A stretch of 37,463 nt of DNA from Alphaproteobacteria bacterium. Its GTDB lineage: Bacteria; Pseudomonadota; Alphaproteobacteria; Rhodobacterales; Rhodobacteraceae. The notes below the pieces were generated by a model that saw nothing but the letters and a program-made list of their open reading frames with translations, searched no databases and was not told where the DNA came from. The translations under genes were made by a program, and so were the position numbers. Below, in pieces: positions 16,212-24,542 of the stretch. The stretch spans positions 1 to 37,463 of the forward strand of contig JAAAPD010000021.1 in the NCBI GenBank assembly GCA_009908505.1. Reading direction: 5' to 3'. The number at the start of each line of letters is the position of its first letter. Position 1 is the stretch's first letter.

Positions 16212-16354
16212 CCCTGCGGGATGTTATCGTCGATCCGTGGTGCCGTCGCGCGCGGTCAGGGGGCAAACCGGCGGCAATAGGCGGCACGGCGGTTCTTTGG
16301 GTAAACTCGGGCAAGGTCCGTTTCGTCCCGCACAGCGGCCGTTCTGTTCAGCGC

Positions 16355-18724
16355 CTAGCCCTCCGCCTTCGCCACGTTCGCCTTGACCGCCCGGAACGCG
16401 TCGGGCGTTACGGAAATCGAGTCGATCCCGTAGTCCACCAGCAATTCCGCGAATTCGGGGTCATTCGACGGGGCCTGCCCGCAAAAGCCCACCTTGGCGC
16501 CGACCGCATGGGCACGGGTGATGACCTGTTCGATCATCCATTGCACCGCCGGGTCGCGTTCGCGGAAAACATGGGCGAGGTTTTCGTTGTCGCGGTCCAC
16601 GCCCAGGGTCAGCTGGGTCAGGTCGTTGGACCCGATCGAGAACCCGTCGAAGCGTTTCGCGAATTCCTCGGCCAGGATCACGTTGGCAGGGATCTCGCAC
16701 ATGACGTAGACCTGCAACCCGTCCTTGCCACGCTCCAGCCCGTTCTCGGCCATGACCTCCAGCACGCGGTCGGCCTCTTCGGGGGACCGACAGAAGGGGA
16801 TCATCATGATGATATTGTCAAAGCCCTTGACCCCGCGCGCCTGGGCGATGGCCTGGCATTCCAGCGCGAAACCGTCCTTGTAGCCCTCGGAATAATAGCG
16901 CGAGGCGCCGCGCCAGCCGATCATCGGGTTTTCCTCGTCCGGCTCGAAGCCCGCGCCGCCCAGCAACGCGGCATATTCGTTGGTCTTGAAATCCGACATC
17001 CGCACAATGACCGGGTTGGGGTAGTGGACGGCGGCGATGCGGCTCAGGCCCGTCGCCAACTGGTCGATGAAGTAGTCCGGCTTGGTCGGGTAGGCGGCGG
17101 TCAGCGCCTCGATCCGGTCGCGGGCGGCCTCGTCCGTCACCTGGTCGAAGCGGGTCAGCGCCAGCGGATGCACCTTGATCGCGTTGTTGACCACGAACTC
17201 CATCCGGGCCAACCCCACCCCATCGGCGGGCAGGCGCCACCAGCGCGACCCGGCAGACGGGTTGGCCATGTTGAACATGACCTTGGTCTTCGTGTCGGGC
17301 AATTCGCCAAGGTCGATTTCCTCGACATGGAATTCTGCGCGGCCGTCATAGACATAGCCTTCCTCGCCCTCGGCGCAGGACACCGTGACCACCTGTTCGT
17401 CGTGCAGCACGTGGGTCGCATCCCCGGTGCCGACGATGGCCGGCAGGCCCAGTTCGCGGCTGACAATGGCGGCATGCGACGTGCGCCCGCCATGGTCGGT
17501 GATGATGGCGCTGGCGCGCTTCATGATCGGTACCCAGTCGGGATCGGTGGTGCCGGTGACGAGGATGCCGCCGTCGATGAAATTGTCGATATCCGCGGCG
17601 CTTTCGATCAGGCAGGCCGGCCCGCTGGCAATGGCCCCGCCCACGGACAGGCCGATGGTCAGGACCGGGCCCTTCTTGTCGATCTCGTAGGATTTGAGCG
17701 CGCCCGCGCCGGCGCGGCTTTGCACCGTTTCGGGGCGGGCCTGGACGATGAACAGCTCGCCGGTATCACCGTCGCGGGCCCATTCCATGTCCATCGGGCA
17801 TTCGTAGTGATCCTCGATCGTGGTGGCCATGCGGGCCAGCGCCACGGTCTCGGCCTCGGACAGGACGAACTGGCCGCGTTCGGCCTTGGAGGTCTTGACG
17901 TTCTTCACCGCCTGGCCGCCCTCGGCATAGATCATCTTGATCTCTTTCGCGCCGAGACTGCGTTCGACGATGGGCACCAGGTCGGGATTGTCGAGGTGTG
18001 GCTTGTAGACCATGTATTCGTCGGGCGTGACCGCGCCCTGCACCACGTTTTCGCCCAGGCCCCAGGCCGCGTTGATCAGAACGACCTTGTCGAAGCCGCT
18101 TTCGGTATCGAGCGAGAACATCACGCCAGAACCGCCGGTATCCGCGCGTACCATCTGCTGGACCCCGATCGACAGCGCCACCTGCATGTGGTCGAAACCC
18201 TGCACATTGCGATAGGTGATCGCCCGGTCGGTAAAGAGCGACGCATAGCAGCGCTTGCAGGCCGCCAGCAGTGCGGCCTCGCCCTCGACGTTCAAAAAGG
18301 TTTCCTGCTGTCCGGCGAAAGAGGCATCGGGCAGGTCCTCGGCCGTGGCCGAAGAGCGCACGGCGACCGAAGGGTTGTCCTGCCCGGTGCGCTCTGACAT
18401 CTCGACATAAGCAGCGCGGATGTCCGCTAAAACGTCCGCCGGCCAATCGCCGCCAACGATCATGGCGCGGATGCGGGTGCCGGCCTCGGCCAAGGTGATC
18501 TTGTGATCGGTCAGGGCCTGCATTTCGGCCGCGATGCGATCATGCAGGTCGTTGTGGTCGATATAGGCGCGATAGGCGTCCGAGGTGGTGGCGAACCCGC
18601 CCGGCACGGCGATGCCGCGGCCGCCCAGTTCCTGTACCATTTCCCCAAGCGAGGAATTCTTGCCCCCCACTTTCGCCACGTCGCCGCGGCGCAGATGTTC
18701 GAACCAAATCACGTTCTCGGCCAT
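16355..18724 (-). CDS. ppsA: Phosphoenolpyruvate synthase
   Basis: The protein has 789 residues, the usual PpsA length. ATG at 18724 is preceded by GGAGGG seven bases away and starts the conserved [33 protein letters not shown]; further upstream in-frame codons are not needed. The nucleotide-binding domain is followed by the swivelling phosphohistidine domain with His417 in [23 protein letters not shown]. The C-terminal barrel has the [33 protein letters not shown] and [10 protein letters not shown] motifs with the active-site Cys. It converts pyruvate and ATP to PEP, AMP and phosphate for gluconeogenesis. The gene is divergent from rpmG. Confidence 0.95.
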   Translation of the reverse strand: MAENVIWFEHLRRGDVAKVGGKNSSLGEMVQELGGRGIAVPGGFATTSDAYRAYIDHNDLHDRIAAEMQALTDHKITLAEAGTRIRAMIVGGDWPADVLADIRAAYVEMSERTGQDNPSVAVRSSATAEDLPDASFAGQQETFLNVEGEAALLAACKRCYASLFTDRAITYRNVQGFDHMQVALSIGVQQMVRADTGGSGVMFSLDTESGFDKVVLINAAWGLGENVVQGAVTPDEYMVYKPHLDNPDLVPIVERSLGAKEIKMIYAEGGQAVKNVKTSKAERGQFVLSEAETVALARMATTIEDHYECPMDMEWARDGDTGELFIVQARPETVQSRAGAGALKSYEIDKKGPVLTIGLSVGGAIASGPACLIESAADIDNFIDGGILVTGTTDPDWVPIMKRASAIITDHGGRTSHAAIVSRELGLPAIVGTGDATHVLHDEQVVTVSCAEGEEGYVYDGRAEFHVEEIDLGELPDTKTKVMFNMANPSAGSRWWRLPADGVGLARMEFVVNNAIKVHPLALTRFDQVTDEAARDRIEALTAAYPTKPDYFIDQLATGLSRIAAVHYPNPVIVRMSDFKTNEYAALLGGAGFEPDEENPMIGWRGASRYYSEGYKDGFALECQAIAQARGVKGFDNIIMMIPFCRSPEEADRVLEVMAENGLERGKDGLQVYVMCEIPANVILAEEFAKRFDGFSIGSNDLTQLTLGVDRDNENLAHVFRERDPAVQWMIEQVITRAHAVGAKVGFCGQAPSNDPEFAELLVDYGIDSISVTPDAFRAVKANVAKAEG

Positions 18725-18829
18725 GTCGCCCTCCTGTCGCGTTGTGGCCTGACCTTGAAGGGCGATGGGGACCCGCGCCTTGATCCAGGTCATGGGCGGG
18801 ACGGGCGCGAATTCGGCGGCCTTTGCCTG

Positions 18830-18857
18830 TTGACTCGGGGGACAAAGCGGGTAGAAG
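18830..18857 (+). promoter_or_regulatory. Candidate promoter of rpmG
   Basis: TTGACT (18830-18835), a 16-base spacer and TAGAAG (18852-18857) lie about 60 bases before the rpmG ATG, upstream of a CAGGAG ribosome site at 18903. It is the best -35/-10 match in the ppsA-rpmG divergent gap. Confidence 0.45.
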
Positions 18858-18916
18858 GCGGGCTTCATACGAATTCACGCGCGGCCCTTTGCGCCCGCGG
18901 ACCAGGAGATGTGACA

Positions 18917-19084
18917 ATGGCGAAGCCGACCACCATCAAGATCCGCCTGAACTCCACCGCGGGGACCGGGCATTTCTACGTGACCAAGAAGAACGCCCGC
19001 ACCATGACCGAAAAGATGGTCGTGCGGAAATACGACCCGGTTGCGCGCAAGCATGTCGAATACAAGGAAGGCAAGATCAAGTAA
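18917..19084 (+). CDS. rpmG: 50S ribosomal protein L33
   Basis: The 55-residue protein [26 protein letters not shown]... is the Cys-less alphaproteobacterial form of L33: the CxxC pairs that bind zinc in other L33 proteins are absent, as usual in this class. It ends in [18 protein letters not shown]. It is single-standing with its own promoter candidate and terminator. L33 sits in the large subunit near the E site. Confidence 0.97.
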   Translation: MAKPTTIKIRLNSTAGTGHFYVTKKNARTMTEKMVVRKYDPVARKHVEYKEGKIK

Positions 19085-19112
19085 GCGATCTTCCCATATC
19101 CGAACCGACAGG

Positions 19113-19140
19113 GGCCGCGCCGCAAGAGCGCGGCCTTTTT
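19113..19140 (+). terminator. Intrinsic terminator of rpmG
   Basis: A perfect 8-bp stem GGCCGCGC/GCGCGGCC (19113-19120 with 19128-19135) with loop CGCAAGA is directly followed by TTTTT. It lies 28 bases after the rpmG stop. Confidence 0.9.
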
Positions 19141-19173
19141 CGTTTCAAACCCTTATTTCTTAAGGAGGGCATT

Positions 19174-19449
19174 ATGACCCACCTGACGCTGGAGCGGCTC
19201 GATGACGGGCTGCAATACCATTTCCGCCCGGCCGGCACCTGTAACGGGCGCCCGATCTACCGCTTCACCGATGCGCGCGAGGTGACGATCTTCTGGGATG
19301 CAAACCAGGGCTGGATTGCGCGCGACCCGGCGCGGGGTGTTGTCGCGGGCAGAGGGCCCCACGATGATGGTGACCGGCCGCCGGAAGGGCTCTGGTCCGG
19401 GCAGGCGCGGGAAAGCCGCGTCGCGTTTCGCCTGACGCTTGCGGGCTAG
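19174..19449 (+). CDS. Hypothetical protein, 91 residues
   Basis: A strong TAAGGAGGG site lies just before the ATG, and codon use is like that of neighbouring genes, so this is probably a real gene. The product MTHLTLERLDDGLQYHFRPAGTCNGRPIYRFTDAREVTIFWD... is rich in aromatic and charged residues and looks like a small beta-strand protein. It has no signal peptide, no membrane segment and one Cys. No family was recognised. Its TAG overlaps the stop of the opposing MAPEG gene by four bases (CTAG). Confidence 0.65.
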   Translation: MTHLTLERLDDGLQYHFRPAGTCNGRPIYRFTDAREVTIFWDANQGWIARDPARGVVAGRGPHDDGDRPPEGLWSGQARESRVAFRLTLAG

Positions 19450-19835
19450 AGGGCCGCGGCCAACAGCCACAGCAGGAACAGGCCCTGTGCCACCAGCGTG
19501 GCCAGCATGCCCCAGAACCGCAGCCGCCAATGCAACCCATGCACCGCGAAATAGGCGCCGTGCATGTAGCGGCCCAGCGTGAACAGCACCACCGTGGGCG
19601 CCAGTGCGCCGCCGGGGGCGCCTTGTAGCTCTGCCAGGGCGCACAGGATCAGGGCGATGGGGATTTGTTCGGCGGCATTGGCTTGTCCCCGGATTGCCTT
19701 GGCCAGAACCTTGTCGCCATTGTCGCCCAACACGACCCTGTCGCGGCGGCGATAGAAGATGACCCGTGCGGTCAGGGCCAGTAACAGCGCCCCGTTCAGC
19801 AGGGCGGCGACAGAGGTGATGGGCAGGTCGGTCAT
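19446..19835 (-). CDS. MAPEG family membrane protein
   Basis: The product has 129 residues with four hydrophobic helices. The MAPEG pattern is visible: ARVIFYRRRDRVVLGDNGDKVLAKAIRGQANAAEQIPIALILCALAEL (including the conserved RGQANAAEQ motif), then LGRYMHGAYFAV. MAPEG proteins include membrane glutathione transferases and eicosanoid enzymes; bacterial members are mostly uncharacterised. It converges with the 91-residue gene. Confidence 0.88.
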   Translation of the reverse strand: MTDLPITSVAALLNGALLLALTARVIFYRRRDRVVLGDNGDKVLAKAIRGQANAAEQIPIALILCALAELQGAPGGALAPTVVLFTLGRYMHGAYFAVHGLHWRLRFWGMLATLVAQGLFLLWLLAAAL

Positions 19836-19867
19836 GGGATCAGGCTATGTCGCCGCAGCCCCAAAAG

Positions 19868-19895
19868 AAAAGGGGCCGCCCCGAAGGGCGGCCCC
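19868..19895 (-). terminator. Intrinsic terminator of the Bax inhibitor gene, UUCG tetraloop
   Basis: On the minus strand a perfect 10-bp stem GGGGCCGCCC/GGGCGGCCCC (19895-19886 with 19881-19872) is closed by the stable TTCG tetraloop and followed by TTTT-C-TTTT. It lies 24 bases after the stop at 19919, and also separates this gene from the MAPEG gene further along the same strand. Confidence 0.9.
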
Positions 19896-19918
19896 GATAC
19901 GTTGCGTCATGACTGGCG

Positions 19919-20692
19919 CTATTCCCGCCCGCCCAGCAATTGCAGCAGGAACATGAACATGTTGATGAAGTCCAGGTAGAGGTTCAGCGCGCCCATGATG
20001 GCGGCCTTGCCCAGCCATTCCTGATCGCCATGCGCGGCATGGGCGATATAGGTGTTCTTGATGTTCTGCGTGTCATAGGCGGTCAGGCCGGCGAAGATCA
20101 GCACACCGATCATCGAGATCGCATACATCATCATGGGCGATTGCAGGAAGATGTTGACGATCATCGCCACGATCAGGCCGATCACGCCCATGATCAGGAA
20201 CGACCCCCAGCCCGAGATATCCTTCTCGGTGGTATAGCCCCAAAGGCTGAGGCCCGCAAAGGCGATCGAGGTGATCAGGAAGACCTGAGCGATCGAGTAG
20301 CCGGTGAAGACCAGGAAGATCGAACTGATCGAGATACCCATTGTCAGCGCGAAGGCATAGAACACCACCTGCGCGGTGGCCGCCGACATGCGATTGATCA
20401 TCGCCGAAAAGCCGAAGACGAAGATCAGCGGCGCGAACATCACCAGCCATTTCAGCGGCGAAGCATAGAGCGCATAGCCCAGCCCAGTCAGGTATTCACC
20501 TTGTCCGATCTGGTATTGCGTCGGTTCGGTCGTGACCGCCAGGCCCGACAGCGCCCAGGCAGCGGCGAACGTGATGAGCATGCCCACGGACATGGTGCCG
20601 TAGACCTTGTTCATGTGGGCGCGCAGGCCCTGGTCAATCTCTGCCGTCCGGGCACCCGAGACACCGGCGCGGACAGTCTGATAGTCAGCCAT
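19919..20692 (-). CDS. Bax inhibitor-1/YccA family membrane protein
   Basis: The protein has 257 residues with seven hydrophobic segments after a roughly 25-residue polar N-terminus that contains HMNKVYGTMSVGMLITFAAAWALSG, the typical start of bacterial BI-1 proteins. The GLSLWGYTTEKDISGWGSFLIMGVIG and GVLIFAGLTAYDTQNIK motifs, the latter with the conserved pore Asp, and the end ALNLYLDFINMFMFLLQLLGGRE match the family. Members act as proton-dependent calcium leak channels or modulate the FtsH protease (YccA). A GGAGGAAACGA site precedes the ATG. A longer upstream frame exists but lacks family similarity. Confidence 0.92.
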   Translation of the reverse strand: MADYQTVRAGVSGARTAEIDQGLRAHMNKVYGTMSVGMLITFAAAWALSGLAVTTEPTQYQIGQGEYLTGLGYALYASPLKWLVMFAPLIFVFGFSAMINRMSAATAQVVFYAFALTMGISISSIFLVFTGYSIAQVFLITSIAFAGLSLWGYTTEKDISGWGSFLIMGVIGLIVAMIVNIFLQSPMMMYAISMIGVLIFAGLTAYDTQNIKNTYIAHAAHGDQEWLGKAAIMGALNLYLDFINMFMFLLQLLGGRE

Positions 20693-20755
20693 TCGTTTCC
20701 TCCAACGGTTCAAGCCGAGAGCCCGGTCGCCATGATGGCGCGGGCCTTCGGTAGA

Positions 20756-20784
20756 AATATTGTCGCTGACAGATGGCTTTTCAA
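20756..20784 (-). promoter_or_regulatory. Candidate promoter of the Bax inhibitor gene
   Basis: On the minus strand TTGAAA (20784-20779) is followed after 17 bases by AATATT (20761-20756), 64 bases before the ATG. This AT-rich patch stands out in an otherwise GC-rich gap. Confidence 0.35.
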
Positions 20785-20847
20785 GAGAAACCGGTGCCGC
20801 AACGCTCTGTTTCCGGGACGCGGGGTCGGTTTCGTGCGCGCGTCGTA

Positions 20848-21048
20848 TCAGCGGGGCAAATCCCAAGCGGGGCGTGCGGATTCGCGCAATGCCTGCGCCT
20901 TGGTCAGGCCAAGATCGGACAGCCGGGTGCGGTCGAGTGTTGCCAGTTCGCGGCGTTGACGCCAGACGGCGAGCATATCGGCAAGGGACAGGCCCGGGCC
21001 GCGCGGGGCGCTGACGGGGCGGGAAGAGGTGGCAATAAGGGTCGCCAT
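20848..21048 (-). CDS. DUF1127 domain protein
   Basis: The product has 66 residues. The DUF1127 core is LADMLAVWRQRRELATLDRTRLSDLGLTKAQALRESARPAWDLPR, an Arg-rich helix-turn-helix-like segment of about 45 residues at the C-terminus. Small DUF1127 proteins in other alphaproteobacteria influence RNA turnover, phosphate/carbon metabolism and stress responses. It is divergent from the LysR-family gene, with an AT-richer shared control region, so it is a likely target of that regulator. Confidence 0.88.
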   Translation of the reverse strand: MATLIATSSRPVSAPRGPGLSLADMLAVWRQRRELATLDRTRLSDLGLTKAQALRESARPAWDLPR

Positions 21049-21082
21049 GACGCGTCCTTTCGTGATGGATTGGCGATAATGA

Positions 21083-21097
21083 ATCAGGATGCTTGAT
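21083..21097. promoter_or_regulatory. Candidate LysR-type operator (T-N11-A) between DUF1127 and lysR-family genes
   Basis: ATCA-N7-TGAT (ATCAGGATGCTTGAT) is a dyad containing the T-N11-A arrangement that LysR-type regulators bind. It sits in the 114-base divergent gap, 66 bases from the regulator's ATG and 35 bases from the DUF1127 start. Confidence 0.5.
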
Positions 21098-21162
21098 ATA
21101 TGGCGCGAGTTGCGACATTATGAAAATGAATGATTGATGGGTAATGTATAACGGACCGTGAT

Positions 21163-22068
21163 ATGCCCCGAAACTTGGACCTGACTGCCCTGCGCTCTTT
21201 CGTGACCGTGGCCGATGCCGGCGGCGTGACCCGGGCCGCCGGGTTGCTGCACCTGACGCAATCGGCCGTTTCAATGCAGCTCAAGCGGCTGGAAGAGGGG
21301 CTTGGCCTACGCCTGCTGGACCGTTCCGCGCGCCAGATCGCACTGACCGGCGAGGGAGAACAACTGCTCAGCTATGCCCGCCGCATGCTGGCCATAAATG
21401 ACGAGGCGGTGGGGCGCCTGACGGCCTCGGACTACGAGGGCGAGATCACGCTTGGCGTGCCGCATGACATCGTGCCGGGCTATGTGCCGCAGGTGCTCAA
21501 GCGCTTCGCGGCGGACTTCCCGCGTATGCGGGTGAATTTCCTGTCCTCCAATACCCGGGCGCTGCTGGGGCAGTTCGACCGGGGCGAGGTGGACATGATC
21601 GTCACCACCGAAGAGGGGGTCGGCGCAGCCGGCGAGACCCTGGCCGAGGTGCCGTTGGTCTGGGTCGGAGCGCCCGCGGGGCGCGCGTGGAAGGACCGCC
21701 CGCTGCCCATCGCCTTCGAGACACAGTGCATCTTTCGGCCCAGCGTGCAGCGGCGGCTGGACGCGGCGGGGATTGCCTGGACCATGCGGGTCGAGACCGG
21801 CTCGACCCGCACGGTCGAGGCCACGGTAAGCGCCGACCTGGCCATACACGCCATGTTGTCGGGGTTCTGGGTGCAGGGCACCGAACCGGTGGACCATGGC
21901 GGCGCGCTGCCCGACCTCAAGACCTACTGCATCAATCTCTACCGAGGTCCGACCGGGCTGGGCGAGGTGGAAGAGGCCTTGGCCGGCTACCTGCGCGAGG
22001 CCTATGGCGCGCTCATGCAGGCCCCGGCGCAACCACGACCTTCCCGGTCGATCGCCGCGACCGGATAA
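21163..22068 (+). CDS. LysR family transcriptional regulator
   Basis: The protein has 301 residues. The N-terminal winged helix (LDLTALRSFVTVADAGGVTRAAGLLHLTQSAVSMQLKRLEEGLGLRLLDRSARQIALTGEGEQLLSYARRML, residues 5-72) is classic LTTR. The effector domain (about 90-290) begins EITLGVPHDIVPGYVPQVLKRF. The inducer is not predictable. The last 16 residues or so (QAPAQPRPSRSIAATG) are unstructured and lie within a 56-base overlap with the convergent oxidoreductase gene. It probably regulates itself and the divergent DUF1127 gene. Confidence 0.93.
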   Translation: MPRNLDLTALRSFVTVADAGGVTRAAGLLHLTQSAVSMQLKRLEEGLGLRLLDRSARQIALTGEGEQLLSYARRMLAINDEAVGRLTASDYEGEITLGVPHDIVPGYVPQVLKRFAADFPRMRVNFLSSNTRALLGQFDRGEVDMIVTTEEGVGAAGETLAEVPLVWVGAPAGRAWKDRPLPIAFETQCIFRPSVQRRLDAAGIAWTMRVETGSTRTVEATVSADLAIHAMLSGFWVQGTEPVDHGGALPDLKTYCINLYRGPTGLGEVEEALAGYLREAYGALMQAPAQPRPSRSIAATG

Positions 22069-22978
22069 GCGCCAGCGCCTCGTCCGCGCGGTCCAGCGGC
22101 AGCACATGGCTGACATGCGGGTGCAGGCGCCCGGCGGCATACCAGGCCATGAGGTCGGCCAGGCTGTCGGTGAGCGCCTCGGGGGCGAATTTGAGATAGC
22201 CGCCCCAGTAAAAGCCGATCACGTCGATATTCTTGACCAACAGGTGATTGGCCGGAATCTGCGGCACGTCGCCACTGGCAAAGCCGATGGTGACGATGCG
22301 TCCCTCGCGGTTGGTGGCCCGTAGCGCAGCGGTGAATGCGTCCCCTCCCACCGGGTCATAGACCACGTCGGCCCCGCCCAGGGCCATGAGGCGCGCGGTG
22401 ATGTCGTCGCCCGCATCGATCAGGTGGTCCGCCCCGGCTGCGCGCGCGACCTCCAGCTTCTCGGGCCCACGCGCCACGGCGATGACATGCGCCCCCATGG
22501 CCTTGCCGATCTCGACCGCGGTCAGTCCCACGCCCCCGGCCGCGCCCAGGACCAGCAGCGTTTCGCCGGCCTGCAATCGCGCCCGGCGGGTCAGGGCCAG
22601 GTGCGAGGTGCCATAGGCCACCTGGAACCCGGCGGCCTGTTCGGCGGGCATGTCGTCGGGCACGGGCCGGCAGAGCGCGGCGGCAAAGACGCCCTGTTCG
22701 GCCAACCCGCCCTGGCCGCCGAAGACGACGACGCGGGTGCCGACAGCGGGCGTTTGCACGCCGTCCCCCTGGCCCCGCACGATGCCGCAAACCTCCATTC
22801 CCAGTGTGAAGGGCGGCTCTGGCGTATCCTGATACTTGCCGTCCGCCATCAGCATGTCCGCGAAGTTGATCCCGCAGGCGGTGATGTCCAACAGCACCTC
22901 GCCGGGCCCCGGTTTCGGCGCATCGAGACGTTGCAGGCCGGGCGGGCTGTCGAATCCGGTCACTCGGAATGCGTGCAT
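22013..22978 (-). CDS. NADPH:quinone oxidoreductase family protein (zinc-free MDR)
   Basis: The protein has 321 residues from ATG 22978, starting MHAFRVTGFDSPPGLQRLDAPKPGPGEVLLDITACGINFADMLMADGKYQ, the usual quinone-oxidoreductase-like opening. The GroES-like part is followed by a Rossmann domain with ETLLVLGAAGGVGLTAVEIGKAMGAHVIAVAR. Residues that bind catalytic zinc in alcohol dehydrogenases are absent. The substrate (quinone, enone or acyl-CoA) cannot be decided. Its 3' end overlaps the lysR-family gene by 56 bases tail to tail. Confidence 0.88.
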   Translation of the reverse strand: MHAFRVTGFDSPPGLQRLDAPKPGPGEVLLDITACGINFADMLMADGKYQDTPEPPFTLGMEVCGIVRGQGDGVQTPAVGTRVVVFGGQGGLAEQGVFAAALCRPVPDDMPAEQAAGFQVAYGTSHLALTRRARLQAGETLLVLGAAGGVGLTAVEIGKAMGAHVIAVARGPEKLEVARAAGADHLIDAGDDITARLMALGGADVVYDPVGGDAFTAALRATNREGRIVTIGFASGDVPQIPANHLLVKNIDVIGFYWGGYLKFAPEALTDSLADLMAWYAAGRLHPHVSHVLPLDRADEALALIRSRRSTGKVVVAPGPA

Positions 22979-23281
22979 GGTGGATACTCTCTGCCTAGAA
23001 TCGTGATGCGCGCAGCCTAGCCCGCCGGGTCGGCTGGGCCAATGTCGGGGCGACAAATGCCCTCGTGAAAACAGGAGCCTATACTTTAGTGCAGGTCGGC
23101 TGAGGGCTGACCCTGTCTTAAAGGGCAGGTTTGGCCATGCAACCCTTGCGTGTTCAGCGCGCTCCGCGCTTCCTGTTGCTCATTATATGCGGAAATCGGG
23201 TTCCAGGGACGACGCCGCCCAAAGATGGAAACGGGCGGCATAGGTGAATTTGACCCGCCAAATGGTAACAAGGATGACGAA
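22979..23281. other. Intergenic region between quinone oxidoreductase and XRE regulator
   Basis: This gap of 303 bases separates two divergent genes. It is less GC-rich than its surroundings. It holds a small hairpin (CCTGTC-TTAAAG-GGCAGG, about 23113-23130) and AT-rich patches near 23080 and 23183 that could be promoters. No convincing gene was found on either strand; an in-frame upstream extension of the XRE gene to 23150 looks like non-coding sequence. Confidence 0.4.
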
Positions 23282-23653
23282 ATGAAGCACCCTGTCGACG
23301 TGCATGTGGGCAAACGCATCAGGCACCGCCGCTGGATGACCGGCACCACTCAGCAGCAACTGGCCGAAAAGGTCGGGATCAAGTTCCAGCAGATCCAGAA
23401 ATACGAAACCGGCATGAACCGGGTCAGCGCATCTCGCCTGTGGGATATCGCCCTTGCGCTGGGCGTCGATATCGCCTTTTTCTTCGAAGGCTATGACGGG
23501 GATATGGACGGAATGGCGGATGCCGCGGGGCTGCCCGGGGACATCCTGGCCGACAAGGAGGCGCTCGACCTTCTGCGCTCCTACTACGCAATACCGGAAA
23601 ACCAGCGCCGCCGTCTGTTCGACTTGGCGCGGGTGCTCAGCGACGCGGCCTGA
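23282..23653 (+). CDS. XRE family transcriptional regulator
   Basis: The product has 123 residues. The Cro/CI-type HTH spans about residues 8-65 (VGKRIRHRRWMTGTTQQQLAEKVGIKFQQIQKYETGMNRVSASRLWDIALALGVDIAFFFEGY). The C-terminal half has a short helical tail ending in LLRSYYAIPENQRRRLFDLARVLSDAA. This type is widespread in alphaproteobacteria (similar in design to the SinR-like regulators of Caulobacter), with unknown ligand. ATG at 23282 follows AAGGATGACGAA. It is followed on the same strand by the hisN-like gene, with a hairpin between. Confidence 0.88.
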   Translation: MKHPVDVHVGKRIRHRRWMTGTTQQQLAEKVGIKFQQIQKYETGMNRVSASRLWDIALALGVDIAFFFEGYDGDMDGMADAAGLPGDILADKEALDLLRSYYAIPENQRRRLFDLARVLSDAA

Positions 23654-23673
23654 ACGGCCGCGTTCGGGGAAGA

Positions 23674-23697
23674 GGCCCGGTTTGACTTGACCGGGCC
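23674..23697 (+). terminator. Hairpin between XRE and hisN-like genes
   Basis: GGCCCGGT/ACCGGGCC is a perfect 8-bp stem (23674-23681 with 23690-23697) with an 8-base loop TTGACTTG, 20 bases after the XRE stop. No T run follows, so it may only weaken read-through. The loop sequence itself resembles a -35 box (TTGACT). Confidence 0.4.
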
Positions 23698-23744
23698 GGT
23701 GTGACCCCGCTAGGCCGCTTGCAACGCAGCCTGGCGGGGATCGC

Positions 23745-24542
23745 ATGCAACTCCAGACCTCGGAAATCGATGACCTTTGGGCCTGTGCGCGGGCCATGGC
23801 CGACGCCGCGCGGGTCGAGACCCTGCGCCATTTCCGTGTCGGTGTGGCCAGCGAAAACAAGCTCAAGGACGGGTTCGATCCGGTGACCGAGGGCGACCGT
23901 GCCGCCGAGCGCGCCATGCGCGCCGTGCTGGCCGAGCGGCGCCCGGATGACGCGATCCTGGGCGAGGAATACGGCGCCAAGGACGGCACCACCGGACTGA
24001 CCTGGGTGCTGGACCCGATCGACGGGACCCGCGCCTACATCTCGGGCACGCCGACCTGGGGGGTGCTGATCTCGGTCAACGGGCCGGATGGCCCCATCAT
24101 GGGCGTGATCGACCAGCCCTATATCGGCGAACGGTTCGAGGGCGGCGCCGGATTGGCGGTCATGACGGGCCCGTTGGGGACCGCGCCGCTCAGGGTCAAG
24201 GCAACGAAAGACCTGGCCGAGGCCACGATTTTCACCACGTTCCCCGAGGTCGGCAGCAAGGCCGAAGGCGACGCCTTTCACGCGGTTTCGCGACGCTGCA
24301 GGCTGACCCGATACGGGATGGATTGCTATGCCTATGCGTTGCTGGCCGCTGGTCAGGTGGATCTGGTGATCGAGGCGGCGCTGTCCTCTTACGATATCTC
24401 CGCGCCCATCGCTGTCATAGAAGCGGCCGGCGGCATGGTCACCGACTGGCAGGGTGGCAAGGTGCACGAGGGCGGCAACGCGCTGGCCGCGGCGACGCCC
24501 GAACTGCACGCCGCCGCGCTGGAAATTCTGTCGGACGTCTAG
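23745..24542 (+). CDS. hisN: Inositol-monophosphatase-family phosphatase, probably histidinol-phosphatase
   Basis: The product has 265 residues. IMPase metal motifs are complete: DPVTEGDRAAE (residues 45-55), GEE (73-75), DPIDGTRAYISG (D90, D93) and SSYDISAPIAVIEAAGG near the C-terminus. The HisN subgroup of alphaproteobacteria, which dephosphorylates histidinol phosphate in place of HisB/HisJ, has this length and the GTRAYISGTPTWGVLI loop. hisA lies at the far right edge of the window on the other strand, so histidine genes are scattered here. Inositol phosphatase (SuhB-like) activity is less likely but not excluded. Confidence 0.82.
   Translation: MQLQTSEIDDLWACARAMADAARVETLRHFRVGVASENKLKDGFDPVTEGDRAAERAMRAVLAERRPDDAILGEEYGAKDGTTGLTWVLDPIDGTRAYISGTPTWGVLISVNGPDGPIMGVIDQPYIGERFEGGAGLAVMTGPLGTAPLRVKATKDLAEATIFTTFPEVGSKAEGDAFHAVSRRCRLTRYGMDCYAYALLAAGQVDLVIEAALSSYDISAPIAVIEAAGGMVTDWQGGKVHEGGNALAAATPELHAAALEILSDV

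Noticed and set aside
16139..18397. 752-codon open frame antisense to ppsA
   Set aside because: It is the complementary-frame shadow of a full-length, well-conserved PEP synthase; the product shows no domain and such frames are expected in GC-rich DNA.
19175..19200. Possible second small gene after rpmG reading through the terminator from 18823
   Set aside because: The frame crosses rpmG in another phase and the terminator; the well-placed ribosome site supports the shorter 91-residue gene only.
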